From NCBI GenBank assembly GCA_024220505.1, contig JAKZZE010000024.1:620001-684000 (forward strand): a DNA stretch of 64,000 nucleotides, in the 5' to 3' direction. Positions 22,919 through 35,741 of the stretch are shown here, piece after piece. The DNA comes from Rhizopus arrhizus. Lineage: Eukaryota; Mucoromycota; Mucoromycetes; Mucorales; Rhizopodaceae. A program made the position numbers and the translations under genes. Each line of letters starts with the position of its first letter. Position 1 is the first letter of the stretch. Under the pieces are notes generated by a model. That model had not been told where the DNA came from. It made no database searches and worked only from the letters and a program-made list of their open reading frames with translations.

Positions 22919-24319
22919 TTATTGTTGGGTTATTTTTTGACGGCGACGTAATAAATCAGCCTCTTTAGGACCCAATTGAACACCATCAGAAGAAAAGTCT
23001 TGCTTCCAAACAATTTCTTCAGCATACACATCGTCACCTACAGAGCAGTTTGCCTTACAGCTGTAAATATAAAGCGATCCCCAATCTAATGAATCGCTAG
23101 CAATATGGTTCACACCAATATAGTTGAGTAATGTAGAAAGAATTTGGAATTCAAAAGTACGAGGACCACCACAGCGATCACATGCGGGTATAGATTCCGG
23201 TTTGTAATTTGCTTGTACCCACAAAGGCTCACGTTCAGGCATATCGTATTCAACGCGATCATATCGCACAACTTGATCGGGATATAATTGAATTCTCAAT
23301 TGAAACTGCAAAAATGTATCATCTACTTCAACCTTTGTATCCTCTTCTGCCTCATCACCTGCAAGTACAAGTGCTCTTGAATCGGGTTTCTCATCAGGGT
23401 TGTTTTCCTTGAAGAATGCTGCTTGACTCTCCTCTTCTTCTCCGTCAACGCCCTTTCCTTCAGGTTCACTAACAATCTCTTTTTCTGTAAACACACGAGA
23501 TAAGCGAAGATTATCAACTGTAATCTGATCTTCAGCGCTTATAGATTTGCCGCAGAATTCTTTATGCCTACACATATTCCAGTCAGCCATTTGGTGCTCT
23601 CGAGAACAATAAGCAGCTGAACCACATTTGCCGCATACTTTTGTTCCGGCTATGCCACAGACAACACACAATGAAGGGGCCTTAAATTGCTTAGATGTAA
23701 ATTGTTGTTGAGTATCATTTTCTGATTCTTCGTCGTCAGATTCTGTAGGAGGTGGATAGTAAGGGTTATCACGAGGTAACTGGGTTCTGTATGCCTTGAA
23801 GCTATTATTTTTATGGTTAGCAGAAAGGCAACTATAGGCATCTAAGTTTTTATATACCTTTTCATCCAATCTTGTTTAACACAACCACCATTCTTACAAC
23901 AGAACACGTAGATAGTTCTATGAAAAGCTTCTGGGGGATGATCTTCTGGTGTATACAGCTAAGAAAATTTGAGCAAGTTACATTAGATTGACTTATTTTT
24001 CTTTTTTCTAACCTGTAACAATAAAACCATAGGCTGTTCACAATTACCACAGGTAACTTTTTCCATAGATAAAACATGTTCCGGATTTAACCAGATCTAC
24101 GATAATAAATAAGTAATGACATATTTTTACAACAGATTTATAATACAGTACTGGTCGTCCACCTGATTTACTAGGGAAAGAATCAGCAGTCAAAGGTGCT
24201 TCAGGATCCTCAGCATAACCAAGCTGAACAGCATATTGGTCTAATACAACCTCACTCAATTCTTTTGGGTCAAGTTCAGAAACGTCACTGTTGCTATCCT
24301 TCATTTGGTTATTTGACAT
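22919..24319 (-). CDS. TSR4: PDCD2/TSR4-type ribosome assembly chaperone with MYND finger
   Basis: Four exons on the reverse strand (24319-24152, 24096-24013, 23958-23858, 23801-22919) give 411 residues. The N-terminus carries the family's paired signature (VQLGYAEDPE, SKSGGRPIWLNPEH), followed by the first zinc knuckle (CGNCEQPMVLLLQLYTP) and YVFCC...CVKQDWMKSFRAYR-like region. A MYND zinc finger lies at residues 163-201 with all Cys/His positions. The PDCD2_C domain closes the protein (CDRCGGPRTFEFQIL, then DWGSLYIYSC). The yeast and animal relatives are dedicated chaperones of ribosomal protein uS5 during 40S assembly. An acidic linker separates the MYND and C-terminal parts. The introns are 54-56 nt. 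The gene is convergent with the PPR gene, with 309 bp between stops. Confidence 0.92.
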
Positions 24320-24593
24320 TTTTCTAACAGTGGAAAAAAGGATTCTTTGCTGTGGCTTTTTAAAAAAGAAAAAGGCAGAGATAGTCTGAAATTGAATCTG
24401 AATCAAATATATGGCATACTAAAGCTTATATGTATTATAGAATTTCAGCTGTTGATATCGTTATAAAACAGACAACTCGTACATAAACTTATTGATTCCC
24501 TTTCCCTCTTAGTATTTTGCTTAATGGTCTAAGAGCAATTACATATATTTATAGCTATTGTAGCAATTTATTCAAGGAAAAATGTACATGAGC

Positions 24594-25729
24594 TTATATT
24601 CTCGCTCTTTTACTGTAAGGTGATAAAGATCGTTCTTCTGATCTTGAAGCCCTCCTTTTGGTTCTAGATGAATAATCGCGGTCACGATATCTATCTTTTC
24701 TGTCATAAGGTGAACGAGATCGTCTCTCTCTATTTCTTTCGTAATGATGGCTATGGTGGTTTCTGTCCTCTCTATCCCGCCTGCTTCGCGAATATGACTC
24801 GTCTTCGTCTTGTCTTCGGCTTTTATAATCATCTTCCTTTGATGGATTCGGGCTTCTGCGATCACGACGATGACGATGTGCTTTTTTATAATCATCTTCG
24901 CTATCGTCACTATGATTATGTTTCTTTTTATCGCTCTTGTGCTTATGATGCTTCTTGGATTTTTTCTTCTTTTTACGATATTCTTCGTCTTTACTATTAT
25001 TTTCATATATTCTCTCTGTTTCTGCTGAGAGTTTTTTGGCATAAGACTGTTCCATCAATGATCTATTTTCAGCATTCATTACTTCAACATAACTAGCTGT
25101 AGTTGGTAAAGCGAATCGGCTTGACCTATTAAACAAGTGTCAAACACAAAATATATACTAGATTATAAAATACAAACCTTCCGTAACCAAGGCCTTTTTC
25201 AGAAGAATCTACAGTTTTTAGCTGATCGTCTTCAGAATCATCATCGTCTTTGTTTAATGCATGTTTTAATTCCTCTTCTGTTACTTTACTCTCAAGCGTT
25301 TTCTTTTTACGAACACCACTATTGCAAAAAAGATTTAGTTCAACAATCAATGTGCAGATTTACTTTCTTTACAGTGCAATGGCCATGGCTTCTGCTTCTG
25401 CTTCCTTAATCTTTGCCAATTCAGACCTATTAGCCTTTGCTTTTTCTTCAGAACCCTGTTTAGTGTACCATTGAAGATCTTTTCCTTTTTGCCAGCGCCC
25501 AACTGGTGCCATGAGGGAGTGACCAAGGTAATTTTCACGATGTTTATCTTGTTTTACATCTTCCCAGCTGAACTAAAAAGGAAAAGTTTACTATTAATCT
25601 TTCTTTTACTAAGCTGTTTGTATATTTACCTGATCTTTTCCTCCTCGGGTACCTTTTATTTAATGAAGTTAAGTTTAAAAATGCCTCTTATTAATTTAAA
25701 AACTCACCTCCTCTTGTTGGATGAAACAT
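24594..25729 (-). CDS. MMTAG2-like protein with Arg/Ser/Lys-rich tail
   Basis: Five exons on the reverse strand (25729-25708, 25652-25630, 25572-25373, 25318-25178, 25125-24594) give 305 residues; the first two exons are only 22 and 23 nt. The N-terminus ([20 protein letters not shown], then [24 protein letters not shown]) matches the conserved domain of multiple myeloma tumour-associated protein 2. The middle is an acidic, Lys-rich helix. The tail is basic and rich in Arg-Ser, Arg-Asp and His-Lys dipeptides, as in nuclear RNA-binding or splicing-associated proteins. The molecular role of the family is poorly known; nuclear location is inferred from the tail. The gene lies 274 bp upstream of the PDCD2 gene, in tandem. 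Confidence 0.85.
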
Positions 25730-26764
25730 TGCTATATAAATTTATACAATGAGGAGGAAAAAAAAAAAAAAAGACAAATGAGCTTAGCTTTAAATAATAA
25801 GACAAAAGGTCACGTGCTCCGTGTCATAAAATAGACTTAATTTTAATTATCCAATGCAACCATGCTTGCCAATGCCGAAAGAAAGAAAAAATCTCGTACA
25901 AACTCATTGAATTGAAAATTGTTGATGTATCCATCAACATGTTCTCTTACTTAAAGACAAAACTCTTGATTAATACCATTGATTATGTGCTTACTTGTGC
26001 AAAGCTTAATAAGAAATGGTTTATGCCAAGCAATCAATGTAAGGCCCTTCTCAGCGTGGCTTTCATAAATGTGCTAACAAACATGTATTTGATGGATTCT
26101 ATAATGCAAATACGGTCTCTTTTGATGATATTTTAAGTATAGCCTAGAGAACACTGAATAATTTACGGAGATTGACAACTACAAAAATAAAGCTTTTACC
26201 TACGAAAATTTAACTGCATGCTTGCTACACACTTCACGTTCTTAAAAATAATAGTAGTAGAATATTTCAATTTGATTAATTCACCAAAGATTTCACGGAT
26301 AGCAGATATTTCAGTCTGGCTGCAATCAATCATTATCTTTTTAACTAGAATATTATCACAAGTAGCAACTTATTTTTAACCCACTGTAAGTTTCACAAAG
26401 ACACCAAGCAGCATGTTTATCAACTATGCTTTGTTGTCAAAGAAAAAATGAAGCTTCATAATCAAACTGAGGGAAATTATCCTTTCATGGTAGAAAATTT
26501 GCTCACGATGAGAGTAGGTAATGTCAATCTTAAAGCCGTTCCTTTTACTGCTTGATACTGTTTCCAAAAGGAGAGAAGAGAGGTAAAGAAACTTTTTTGA
26601 AGAGGACAGATATGAAGATGGAAACTTAACAAAACGAAAACAAGTGTAAAGACTGCCGAAACACTGAATCTATTTAAACTTGTAAAAACATAAATAACAA
26701 AACTTATTCTAAAGCAGTTAAATTCCACCCTAAATATCATATGAGAGCTCCTATTGTTATTTTT
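25730..26764. other. Intergenic, no gene recognised
   Basis: About 1 kb between the MMTAG2-like gene and a transposase relic. Short open frames exist but none shows a domain or consistent splice extension. Confidence 0.45.
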
Positions 26765-27735
26765 TAAGTAGTACCAGGTAATGTTGCTGTCATTATCTTA
26801 GTACTGGCTACGGCTTTGGCACCTCCTACCTTTCTCTTCTTATTTTGACTAACGGCTCTTAGCCTTTTCAATATCTCATTAATAACGTCATAGGGAGAAA
26901 CTGTCCAAAGAATGGTTGTAGTCTTTATTCCTGTCTTAGGCACAACCACTTTGGCTTGACCTCCTATCTTAGGCCAGGCTACAGTCCTTTTTCATACTGA
27001 TATGGAAAGCAGTCTCGTCGACAGGTACGTACTTATTGAGATAGTCCACGTTGGTCTCCATCCACCTTTTTACTCATTCAAATCTTCTTTCAATATTTTT
27101 AGACGAGTTTCTTTCCACTGAATGAACATGCGCCTTTTCAAGCTGATTGTGCATTTCACTTTCATAAAATTGTATAAAGCAGCCTTGAAAATGCTCAAGC
27201 CCATAAATTAGGCTGCCTACACATCCGTTATTTGATCTAATGCCAATGATGGCTTTCCACCAATATCATCAACTAAAAATAACTTGCACTCTTTATCCTA
27301 AATCTGGTGGTTTTTCAAGCAAATTTTCACTGAACAATGTCTTATAGATCTTTTTGATCTTTATTGTACTAGCCCTGAGCAGTTCATGTAGTTATATCTA
27401 GCTTCCTTGCTGCTTCAGCTATTTTTCGACCCTTTTTATAAATTAGCTCAATGAAACACTCTTTTTTCCCGTCTAAATATTTTCTGTAAGTACATCTTCC
27501 ATTTCTTTGTCAAAGAAGCCTCAAGTAGTAACTGACGAGCACATTCAGCTTTTTCTTCTATTTTCACAGTTTGTTTCTTAAGGAGCTTTAAGTCAATGTG
27601 TTAATTGCATGATTTGTAATGCAATCTAGTGGATAAGCGTCAAAATCAACCTCCATTTCGGTAATTACTGATTCTTTTCCACTCTCTCCTACTAAGTTTC
27701 CAAAGCCATCATCAAATACAAAGATACTCATGTCG
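26765..27735 (-). pseudogene. Degenerate Tc1/IS630-type transposase (DDE_3 group), copy 1
   Basis: Read on the minus strand across several frameshifts and stops, the order is N-terminal MSIFVFDDGFGNLV, HTH-region fragments (KGRKIAEAARKLDITT), then ERRFE.VKRWM, the first catalytic-Asp strand (PVDETAFHISMK) and VVVPKTGIKTTTILWTVSPY. This is the gene order of Tc1/mariner-IS630 transposases common in mucoralean genomes. Numerous stops show it is dead. The terminal repeats were not identified. Confidence 0.75.
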
Positions 27736-27978
27736 TGTTTTAAAGAAACAGTATGAGACTATGGCCAAACTGATTTTTATTTTTTTGGCAGAGTCGCTCA
27801 AGAAAGTTGCTAATGTGTGTTTGAAATTCAGCGAATTTTTCAAAAGTTTGTTGAATGATTTCTGAAAAAAGTGCATGTTTAAGCGAAACAATACAATGTG
27901 TATTACTCACCAATTGTTACACATAAAATCTTGCATATTGTATGCCTGTTTACAATGCGTGCATGCAAATTATTTTAT

Positions 27979-28608
27979 TTAGAAAGCATCAACGGCGGCA
28001 GGGAATTCAAAAACGACGTCTTTGCCAGTAAGCTTCTTGTAGACAGAAGAGAAAGTGTCAAGCTTGTATTCAAGAGAAGTGGCATCCTTGCTGTCAAGGT
28101 AGACCTTGAGGGTCTTGGAACCATCAACCTTTTGACGAAGTCTCTTACCAACAATTTCGGTGGGGTAGACCATGTCGTCCAAGATAGCAGAGTGGACAGC
28201 AGTCAAAGTACGGCTTCTGGGACGAGGTTGCTTACCGTTGGTACGGCGGGTGGGAACAGGCAAGATACGACGTTGAGCGACAAAGACAACGTGGCGATCA
28301 GAGAACTTCTTTTCGAGCTCACGAGTAAGTCTAGCTTGGATCTTTTGGAAAGCTCTTTGAGAAGGAACAGGGACAAAGATGACAATAGCCTTCTTACCAG
28401 CACCAAGTTCAACCTGTTTTTACATGTTAGTCTCTTTTTCTCTCTTTATATCATCCATACTGACCTCCTTGGCAGAAGAAATTTGAAGAGGACGCAATTC
28501 CTTCTTCAAATCAGCGACGGAAGACTCCAAGTCTAAAAGAGCTTGAGCGACGGAGAGTTCGAGTTCATCGGGTTGAGCACCAGCAGGTTTAACAATCTTG
28601 GAAGCCAT
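27979..28608 (-). CDS. RPS7: 40S ribosomal protein eS7
   Basis: Two exons (28608-28465, 28413-27979) give 192 residues, the usual length for eS7. The sequence is typical throughout: [20 protein letters not shown] at the splice junction, [38 protein letters not shown] and EFP near the C-terminus. It belongs to the small ribosomal subunit. The codons are strongly biased toward CGT, AAG and C-ending forms, unlike the neighbours, as expected of a highly expressed gene. The intron is 51 nt. A long open frame antisense to it is a by-product of this bias. Confidence 0.97.
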
Positions 28609-29020
28609 GTTGACAAACTGTTTTTAATAAGTTAGTGAAACATGTTTACAATAAAGTCCATTAATTGACTGTTTCTCTCCCCAAAGCTACGTATACAGAA
28701 TCGGAAATGGTGCTAGATTCTGTAAATGGCTGACATTTCTGATGCTCAAATGCACAAAATATATCCATCTATTTCTCACATTCTTTTTCCATCCATCCAA
28801 TATCATGCATCCATCTTCCGTTGTATACGTAAACTGAGGTTCCAGTCCATTTTAATTGTTTAGATACATACACGTTGCAAGTTATTAAAGGAGGGAGCCT
28901 AAACATGAAATGCCAGCAAGACCTTAAATTCGAAATAACGTCGGAATATGAAATATGAGGAGGGGACAAATCTTTTTCATGTTTATTTCTATACAACCAT
29001 TACATGTAGAAAGTGCTTGT
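28609..29020. other. Intergenic; promoter side of eS7 and 3' side of the small membrane protein
   Basis: About 410 bp in which nothing beyond AT-rich DNA could be identified. An additional non-coding first exon of eS7 is possible but not supported. Confidence 0.4.
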
Positions 29021-29456
29021 TTACTCTTTTCTTTTACTCATGTCACCTATTCTTCCCGCTAAAGCACCACCTACAGCACCACCATAAAACACAACGCCAG
29101 ATCTAAAAAGAAGCTCCAGGCCTAATTTTAACGTTTCAACTCTTATGTTTGAATTGGCTGGCGATTTTGCAAAAAATAATCTGTGCCTTGTATGAGCTGT
29201 AAACAAAGTTTTACTGAGAATACCAACAGAAACTACTGTACCCAAGGTGGCTCCTAATTTTGAATTAGGATACTGAATGGAAGCTAGAGCATCTTGCTTT
29301 TTAATAAGAAAAGAAAATGGCACCCATTACTTTTATTTTACCTTCATTTTTTTTATAAATCGTACTTGTGATTTTATTGTCTGCAAAATCAAATACTTTA
29401 GCCCAAGTAAAATAACCGATAGGGAGACCAACAATGAGAGGAACGAACAGAGCCAT
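29021..29456 (-). CDS. Small predicted membrane protein, function unknown
   Basis: Two exons (29456-29342, 29292-29021) give 128 residues. The splice was set at the AG at 29293-29294 because it alone keeps the frame (KKNEDALASIQYP). Residues 1-23 are hydrophobic (MALFVPLIVGLPIGYFTWAK), a second hydrophobic stretch occurs around LGTVVSVGILSKTLF, and the end is Gly-rich (YGGAVGGALAGRIGDM) with a Lys/Arg tail. The glycine-rich helix is reminiscent of small organelle membrane proteins, but I do not recognise the family. Confidence 0.7.
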
Positions 29457-29686
29457 TTGTTTTTTTTATTTATCTTTATATAAAAATACGACAAAGCATA
29501 TAATTTTAGTTGAGAGGGAATTATCTAGCCTTTTTTAAAGCGTGACTTTTTGGCAATAGAGCACATTTTATTATCATTTTGATATGAATGAATAAATTAG
29601 TTACAAATTGTATGAACAGGGCAGTATGAATAATAGAAAGGTATGAATGAAGTATTAACAGTATGCATAAATAGATTACTTTTTTT

Positions 29687-31782
29687 TTAAGCAGCTGGAG
29701 CAGCGTAACCTGAGACCCAGTATAGCAAGAAATCATTTTTATCAGACCAGCTGGATGGCAAGGTATTGTCATTTGTTCTTTGAAGAGCAGATGTGTTTTC
29801 AAGGCAATAGCGAAGTAAAAGTTGGACAAGGTGTTGATATGAATTCCTACAACCAGCCTACATATAATGTGGTTAAAAACGAAAGTTTGAATACGACTAC
29901 TGATGAAGCTTACCAAGGATGCAGATTCAAACCATTTTAGTGCTTCATGTAAATTCCTCTCAACTCCCAGCCCTTTTTCATAGCACATAGCCAAATGATA
30001 CTGTGCTGCTACCTGACCCTGTTGAGCCGCTAGACGGAAATAACGCACAGCCAAGGCTAGATTTTGACGACATCCAGTACCAGCTTGTAGATGTGCTCCA
30101 AGTTTGTCTTGTGCTCTTGCATGGTTTTGTTGGGCCGCTTTATGATACCAATAGACAGCTTTTGCTTGGTTTCCAGGTACACCAATACCATTAGCATAAC
30201 AAAACCCTAGATTACATTGGGCCCAAGGATTGTTTTGCTTGGCAGCTCTCATATACCAATACACGGCCATTTTGGGATCTTTGTCAACACCAATGCCTTC
30301 TTCGTAACAGAATCCAAGAGAGTTTTGAGCTAAAGCATTGTCTTGGGTTGCAGACAGACGGAACCACTTGACTGCTTCTTTCTCATTCTTTTCAACTCCT
30401 ATACCATTACGATAGCAGAAGCCTAAAGACAATTGGGCAGGTGCATGATTGTTTTCAGCACTACGCTTGTACCAAAAGAAAGACTCGCGTTGGTCAGCAG
30501 TAACGCCGAGACCATTTTGATAGCAATAACCAAGTGAGTGGTAAGCAAAAATATTTCCCTGTTCTGCAGCTTTTTTGTACCAAAAGATGGCCATCTTTAA
30601 ATCTTTGGTAACTCCAATTCCGTTTTGATAACAGAAGCCAAGGTTATGTTGGGCGCGTGCATGACCTTGTGTAGCTGCCTGAGAGTACCAATATGCACCT
30701 TGAACAACATCTTTGTCAATGCCGATACCATTTTGATAACAGTAACCAAGGTTACACTGAGCCCATATGTAACCTTGCTCTGCAGATCGACGATACCAAA
30801 ATGCAGCCATGGCTTTATCTTGCTTTATTCCGATACCATCTTCATAGCAGTACCCTAAGGAATTTTGGGCGAATGCGTTGCCTTGATCAGCAGCAAGCTT
30901 ATACCAGCTGACAGCCTTCACTGGATTCTTTGCTACTCCGATTCCGTCTTCATAGCAATATCCAATATTATAAGCAGCAACAGACTCGCCTTGTGTCGCA
31001 GCAAGTCGATACCATTCCACAGCCACTGTTTCATTTTTTTCAACGCCGTAGCCTTCACCGTAACAGTAACCGAGAATGCTTTGTCCTCGACAGTTGCCTT
31101 GTTTTGCACTTCGTTTGTACCACCTGAATGCTTCATGTTCATTTTTTGAAACACCAATGCCGTCATAATAGCAAGTGCCCAAACAATACTGACCAGACGA
31201 ACAATTGTTTTCTTCAGCTGCGCGTCGTATCCAGTTGATGGCATCACAGCCACGAGCGTTTAATTTGGATTCCCAATATTCAGCCTCGATTCGATTCATC
31301 TGAACACCAGGACGACCGTATTTACGCAAAAAAGCCAGTCTGGTCACAGCCATCAGTGTTGCGTCATCGAGTTCAATGCTGTCTATTTTCTCATCTGTTG
31401 CATCGTCTGAAGTTAAAGCGGTTTTGATAGACATAATATAGTATTTCTCGGCTTGTTGAAAATTGATGGAGATACCTAAACCAAACTCATAACAAAATCC
31501 AAGCACTGCTTGTGCTCCAGAATGATTTAATGATGAAGCTTTTTCGAAACAAAAGGTGGCAAAGCTTTGATCTAATCCTTTTCCATCGCGACCGTATAAA
31601 TGCTTTTCTCCCATTTCAAAAAGTTCCTGTGCACAAATATCACTGTTATCTTGCAATAATCGTTTTATGTTTGATTTATTCAGTTGATGACGTTGATTTG
31701 TAAATATTCGACTATTTAATTTAGAAACTGCTCTTTTTGTAGTATTGAGTATGTGCGTGAATGACTTTGCTGGGATAGTCAT
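29687..31782 (-). CDS. Sel1-like repeat protein
   Basis: Two exons (31782-29914, 29857-29687) give 679 residues. From about residue 60 the protein is a solenoid of some fourteen 36-residue Sel1 repeats with the regular core A-Q-x-x-L-G-x-C-Y-x-x-G-x-G-V and A-x-x-W-Y-x-x-A-A. The N-terminal 55 residues are basic and Thr/Ser/Asn-rich. The tail beyond the solenoid (SDKNDFLLYWVSGYAAPAA) was recovered by splicing a 56-nt intron; without it the frame runs on into an unrelated sequence. Sel1-repeat proteins are adaptors for assembling complexes; fungal members include activators of chitin synthase III, but nothing here (such as a CaaX end) proves that role. Confidence 0.88.
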
Positions 31783-34526
31783 TTGTATTATGAATTAAAT
31801 ATAAAAAGGAGAAAGAAGTGAATAAGTCAGTCAATTAAAATAACATCTTATTTGTTTGCTGTTCTAAAAAGGAGTTTCAAGTTTAGCTGAACCGTTTATT
31901 CCTATTAAGTACTATGTGTGCTACATTTACACATTTTTCATGTTGAACAATACGGAGACACATAAGCCGAACAGGCCCATGATATTCATCCAACAAACAA
32001 AAAAGCGAGCAAAAGAATGAAGGGGCAATAAAACCAAAAATAGTGTTTTAAAGAAAGCAATACACTATTTCTTTATCATACTAATTGTACATAAAAAAGA
32101 TCGTCGTACGCATCATTTTTTTTCTGTTTATTTAAAATTCGGATGAAGTGTTCCTTCAAGGCTACTTTAGGTGATACATACCACACTATTGTCACGATAT
32201 GTCTTCCATTATGTAACAAATGTCAAGTATGATTGTAACTTATATTTTATTTAAAAGACAGGAGAGAAGATCCTAATGATTACCCTTTTCTTTTTAAATT
32301 GCTTTCTGTAATCTCCTTTAGGAAAAAAAAAAAAGGGAAACAGGATTTAAAACAATACAAAGTCTCGAAGTAAAAAATAAAATAAAAAAGAAACCAGAAA
32401 TTAATGCTGGGAACTTGTTTGTGTGCTACAAAACTGTATCACTTTTCGCTCTCTCTCTCTCTCTTTTTATCAAAACACTTTATTGCAGTTGTACTCATAG
32501 ATGACAGTGATCCTATATTTGCCAAAAAAAAAGGGGGAGGGAAGGGGAAAAAGAATAAGAGAAAGTATATTCAGTGCTGCGGTCCAAATGGAAAAATAAT
32601 GCAGTTACACACATGTTGATGCAAACTGCCATTTGGTTTGGTTTTTGAAGAAAAAGACATGAAAATTGGTTTTTAGTGTCTCAGTTTTTTAAGATACAAA
32701 ATAATATACTTGTTCCTGATGCGGGTTCTGTATGAGTACAGAGGGTTTGAGTCCTGAATAAGTTTAATTTGGTAAATGGGCGAAAATTAAATTGCCGAGA
32801 CAGAATTTATTTATTTGTACTCCCTTTTCATAGATACGGCGTACGCATTATTTTTATTTATTAGCCCATGATTTTTTATTTTGACATTGTTAAACATTTA
32901 TATTTTAAAATCCGTCTTTTCAATCCTATTTGGTTCTATACAAAATCAACGCTGCCTACAGCTAAAAACATTCAATTCTCATTTCTTTATAAATCTTAAG
33001 TTATCTTGATTTGAATAACTAAAAAACTGTTTGAAAATAAAAGAAATACATGATAAAATGCAATAATCGTCTGTTTACTGTTAGGTCAATAAGAAAATAT
33101 TCACTGAAAGATGACAAACTTAATATTTTAAGGATGGTCTTCTAATTTGTTTTGTAGGGTATGCAATATACTGAAACAAATAAAAAATCGTTAATGCCGG
33201 TTAGCAAAATTGTCTACAGAATGTATTGATTTATAGATCAAACAAAGACATCTAAAGCGATATACATAGTCTTGCTGAAAACAACAGACTTTTGAGTTAT
33301 TTAACAAAGGGGAAAAAGGGATGTTTTGCATAATATTTACTTTGCAACTGTTTCAGTTTAAACTAAAAAATAAACATTTACATTTCATTGTTCTTAACTC
33401 AATTTATGTGCTCAGACGAGTTTTATCATCAAAAAGAAAGTCATTACCTTTTATGTAAAAAGGCACACAGTGTGTTCAAAGCAGAAGGTAGCCAAAAAAA
33501 AAAATCACACCATTTATTTAGAATAAAAATCATTCACGTTTATGATAGACACTGTACACTTGCACGAGCTTTTTGATGGTGTCTCGCTTCTTGAAGAAGC
33601 ATTATTTGCTTTTTCAGAAGAAATGCTACGTCTATTTTTCACTCTAGTTACAGATTAACAAATTTTATTTACGTTTGTACTCAATAAATGCCCTATTACC
33701 TTCAGGAAATAATCAGTTTGAAGAACATGTTCAATATCGTTATTTTGCCACTGTGCTTCAGGGAATATACGGACCCTTGAATAAATTGAATAAGATTGAA
33801 GGATGAATTTGTTTTAAAAAAAGTAATCGCCTTTGTAAGTTAATACAATGCCCATTGTTATATCGTTTATTGTTAAACGTATATGGTTTAATATGCTACA
33901 ATTGCTCCATAAGATTTGTACTTGCGTACATAGTATGATGTTGTGTTCATGATAACATTACTGGTAATCAAGTAAAGCATTGTAATATAAAGCTAAAGGT
34001 TTGATTCAAATCATTAGGTTCTTTCCTTTAAGATTCTAATAGCTCTGGTTGACTTTTTTTTGTATATTAATTGTTAGAAAAAAAAAAAAAAAAAAAAAAA
34101 AAAAGAGAGAGAGAAGGGTCTTGGAGTTTTTGTTTCAGTAAGAGCTTCATGATATAATATTGTATTGATTAAACAACACATTACAAATGGTGAGCAGGTT
34201 TAAAGGAAAATAAACCTTTCGATGTTGCTTTATTGGAATTATTTCCCCTGTTTTAACTTTTGAATCAGCAAACATGTACTAATCTATTTGCTCTTTTCCT
34301 CATGTGCTAACGGTGTTTATGACAGATGACATTCATATGCTAGTGATTTAGTTAGATGCAGAATAGAATACATATACAAATTAAACATAATGTTGCTTTT
34401 TGTTTCAGGTAATAGGAATTCAGTTCTTGTTCCTTTGAATGTAACCTCTTGTTAAAATACGGTTAATTGTTACTGGATGTCTGATTTTCAAATGGAAAAT
34501 CTTGAGCAATTGCAACAAATGGCTTG
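31783..34526. other. Long intergenic region between divergent genes
   Basis: About 2.7 kb separate the divergently transcribed Sel1 and nucleotide-sugar transporter genes. The region holds a CT repeat (32451-32464), a G/A-rich run (32527-32562) and an A tract at 34079-34104. No protein domain, tRNA or other RNA gene could be supported. Confidence 0.45.
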
Positions 34527-35741
34527 ATGTCTCTCTCTTCCTTTTTTATTCACCCTTACCTATTTGAAAGCATTCGATATGTCCGTTTACCATCAATCGC
34601 GGCGGAAGTTTGGGCCCAAAAGCATATTACCGACATCAAACATAGACAATATAAAGAAAGGTATGCAAGAAGAACATGTAAACAAATTCTGAATGGGTCC
34701 ATCTTACATGTTACAGCCCAACCTGTACTATTTGGTTTAACTAGAAAGCAGCTATCACTAATCGTCCTCGTTGTTCAAAACAGTACACTTGTACTTATGA
34801 TGAGATATTCACGAATTGTACAGAAACCAGGACAGACCATGTACATTGCATCTACAGCTGTGTTTTTAGCTGAAGTACTAAAGATCGTGGCATGTCTTGC
34901 TGTAATGCGGCATCAGCAAGGTTCATGGAGCAAGTTCAGTTTAATGGTTAGACGAGAAATTTTGGGTAAACCAAAAGAAACTTTAAAAATGCTTATACCT
35001 TCTGGCTTGTACGCACTCCAAAATAATTTATTGTATGTTGCGCTAAGCAATCTTGAAGCAGCAACATTTCAAGTAACCTATCAAATGAAGATCATGTCAA
35101 CAGCCCTATTCAGTGTTATTTTGTTGGGAAGAAGCTTAAGTCGCGATAAATGGTTTGCTTTGTTACTTTTGATGATTGGCGTGACACTTGTACAATCTCA
35201 AAGTATGTCAAGCAGCTCTTCAGCAGGTAATAACACAACGCAATTAAAGGATGAAGACATTTCGATGGCACCTCAAAATCCTCTTATTGGATTGATCGCG
35301 GTCATTACGAGCTGTATATCGTCTGGGTTTGCTGGATGTTATTTTGAAAAGATTTTAAAGACATCCGATACTTCAATGTGGGTTCGAAATATTCAGTTGG
35401 GGATATCAGGTTCATTCTTTTCACTAGCTGGGATGTTGGTGTATGATATGCAATCTATTATGGAAGGAGGGTTATTACAAGGTTACGACTGGCTAACTTG
35501 GGTTGTTGTAACAAATCAAGCACTGGGCGGATTATTGGTTGCGATTGTAGTTAAATATGCAGACAATATCCTTAAAGGTTTTGCGACCAGTTTATCGATT
35601 ATTGTGTCGGGTATTATTAGTATTTATCTATTTAACTTTCAACCCTCGCGTGTATTTATTGTTGGTGCATTTATTGTGATGACTTCATCCTATCTTTATG
35701 GTATTGATTTCTCAAAGAAACTGGTTAACCTGAAACCATGA
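34527..35741 (+). CDS. Golgi nucleotide-sugar transporter (SLC35A type)
   Basis: A single exon encodes 404 residues; the start is the ATG at 34527 (the codon before it is TTG). A ~70-residue cytosolic leader precedes about ten membrane helices. Family signatures include SLIVLVVQNSTLVLMMRYSR in helix 1, LYALQNNLLYVALSNLEAAT and FQVTYQMKIMSTALFSVILL, and GGLLVAIVVKYADNILKGFA near the end. These are typical of UDP-GlcNAc, UDP-galactose and CMP-sialic acid transporters, with the UDP-GlcNAc/UDP-galactose subgroup most likely in a fungus. It would exchange a nucleotide sugar for the nucleoside monophosphate across the Golgi membrane, feeding glycosylation and wall polymers. EF2 starts 223 bp downstream in the same direction. 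Confidence 0.9.
   Translation: MSLSSFFIHPYLFESIRYVRLPSIAAEVWAQKHITDIKHRQYKERYARRTCKQILNGSILHVTAQPVLFGLTRKQLSLIVLVVQNSTLVLMMRYSRIVQKPGQTMYIASTAVFLAEVLKIVACLAVMRHQQGSWSKFSLMVRREILGKPKETLKMLIPSGLYALQNNLLYVALSNLEAATFQVTYQMKIMSTALFSVILLGRSLSRDKWFALLLLMIGVTLVQSQSMSSSSSAGNNTTQLKDEDISMAPQNPLIGLIAVITSCISSGFAGCYFEKILKTSDTSMWVRNIQLGISGSFFSLAGMLVYDMQSIMEGGLLQGYDWLTWVVVTNQALGGLLVAIVVKYADNILKGFATSLSIIVSGIISIYLFNFQPSRVFIVGAFIVMTSSYLYGIDFSKKLVNLKP

Noticed and set aside
32715..32775. A possible tRNA-like B box (GGGTTTGAGTCC)
   Set aside because: The sequence does not fold into a cloverleaf, there is no matching A box at the right distance and no acceptor stem.
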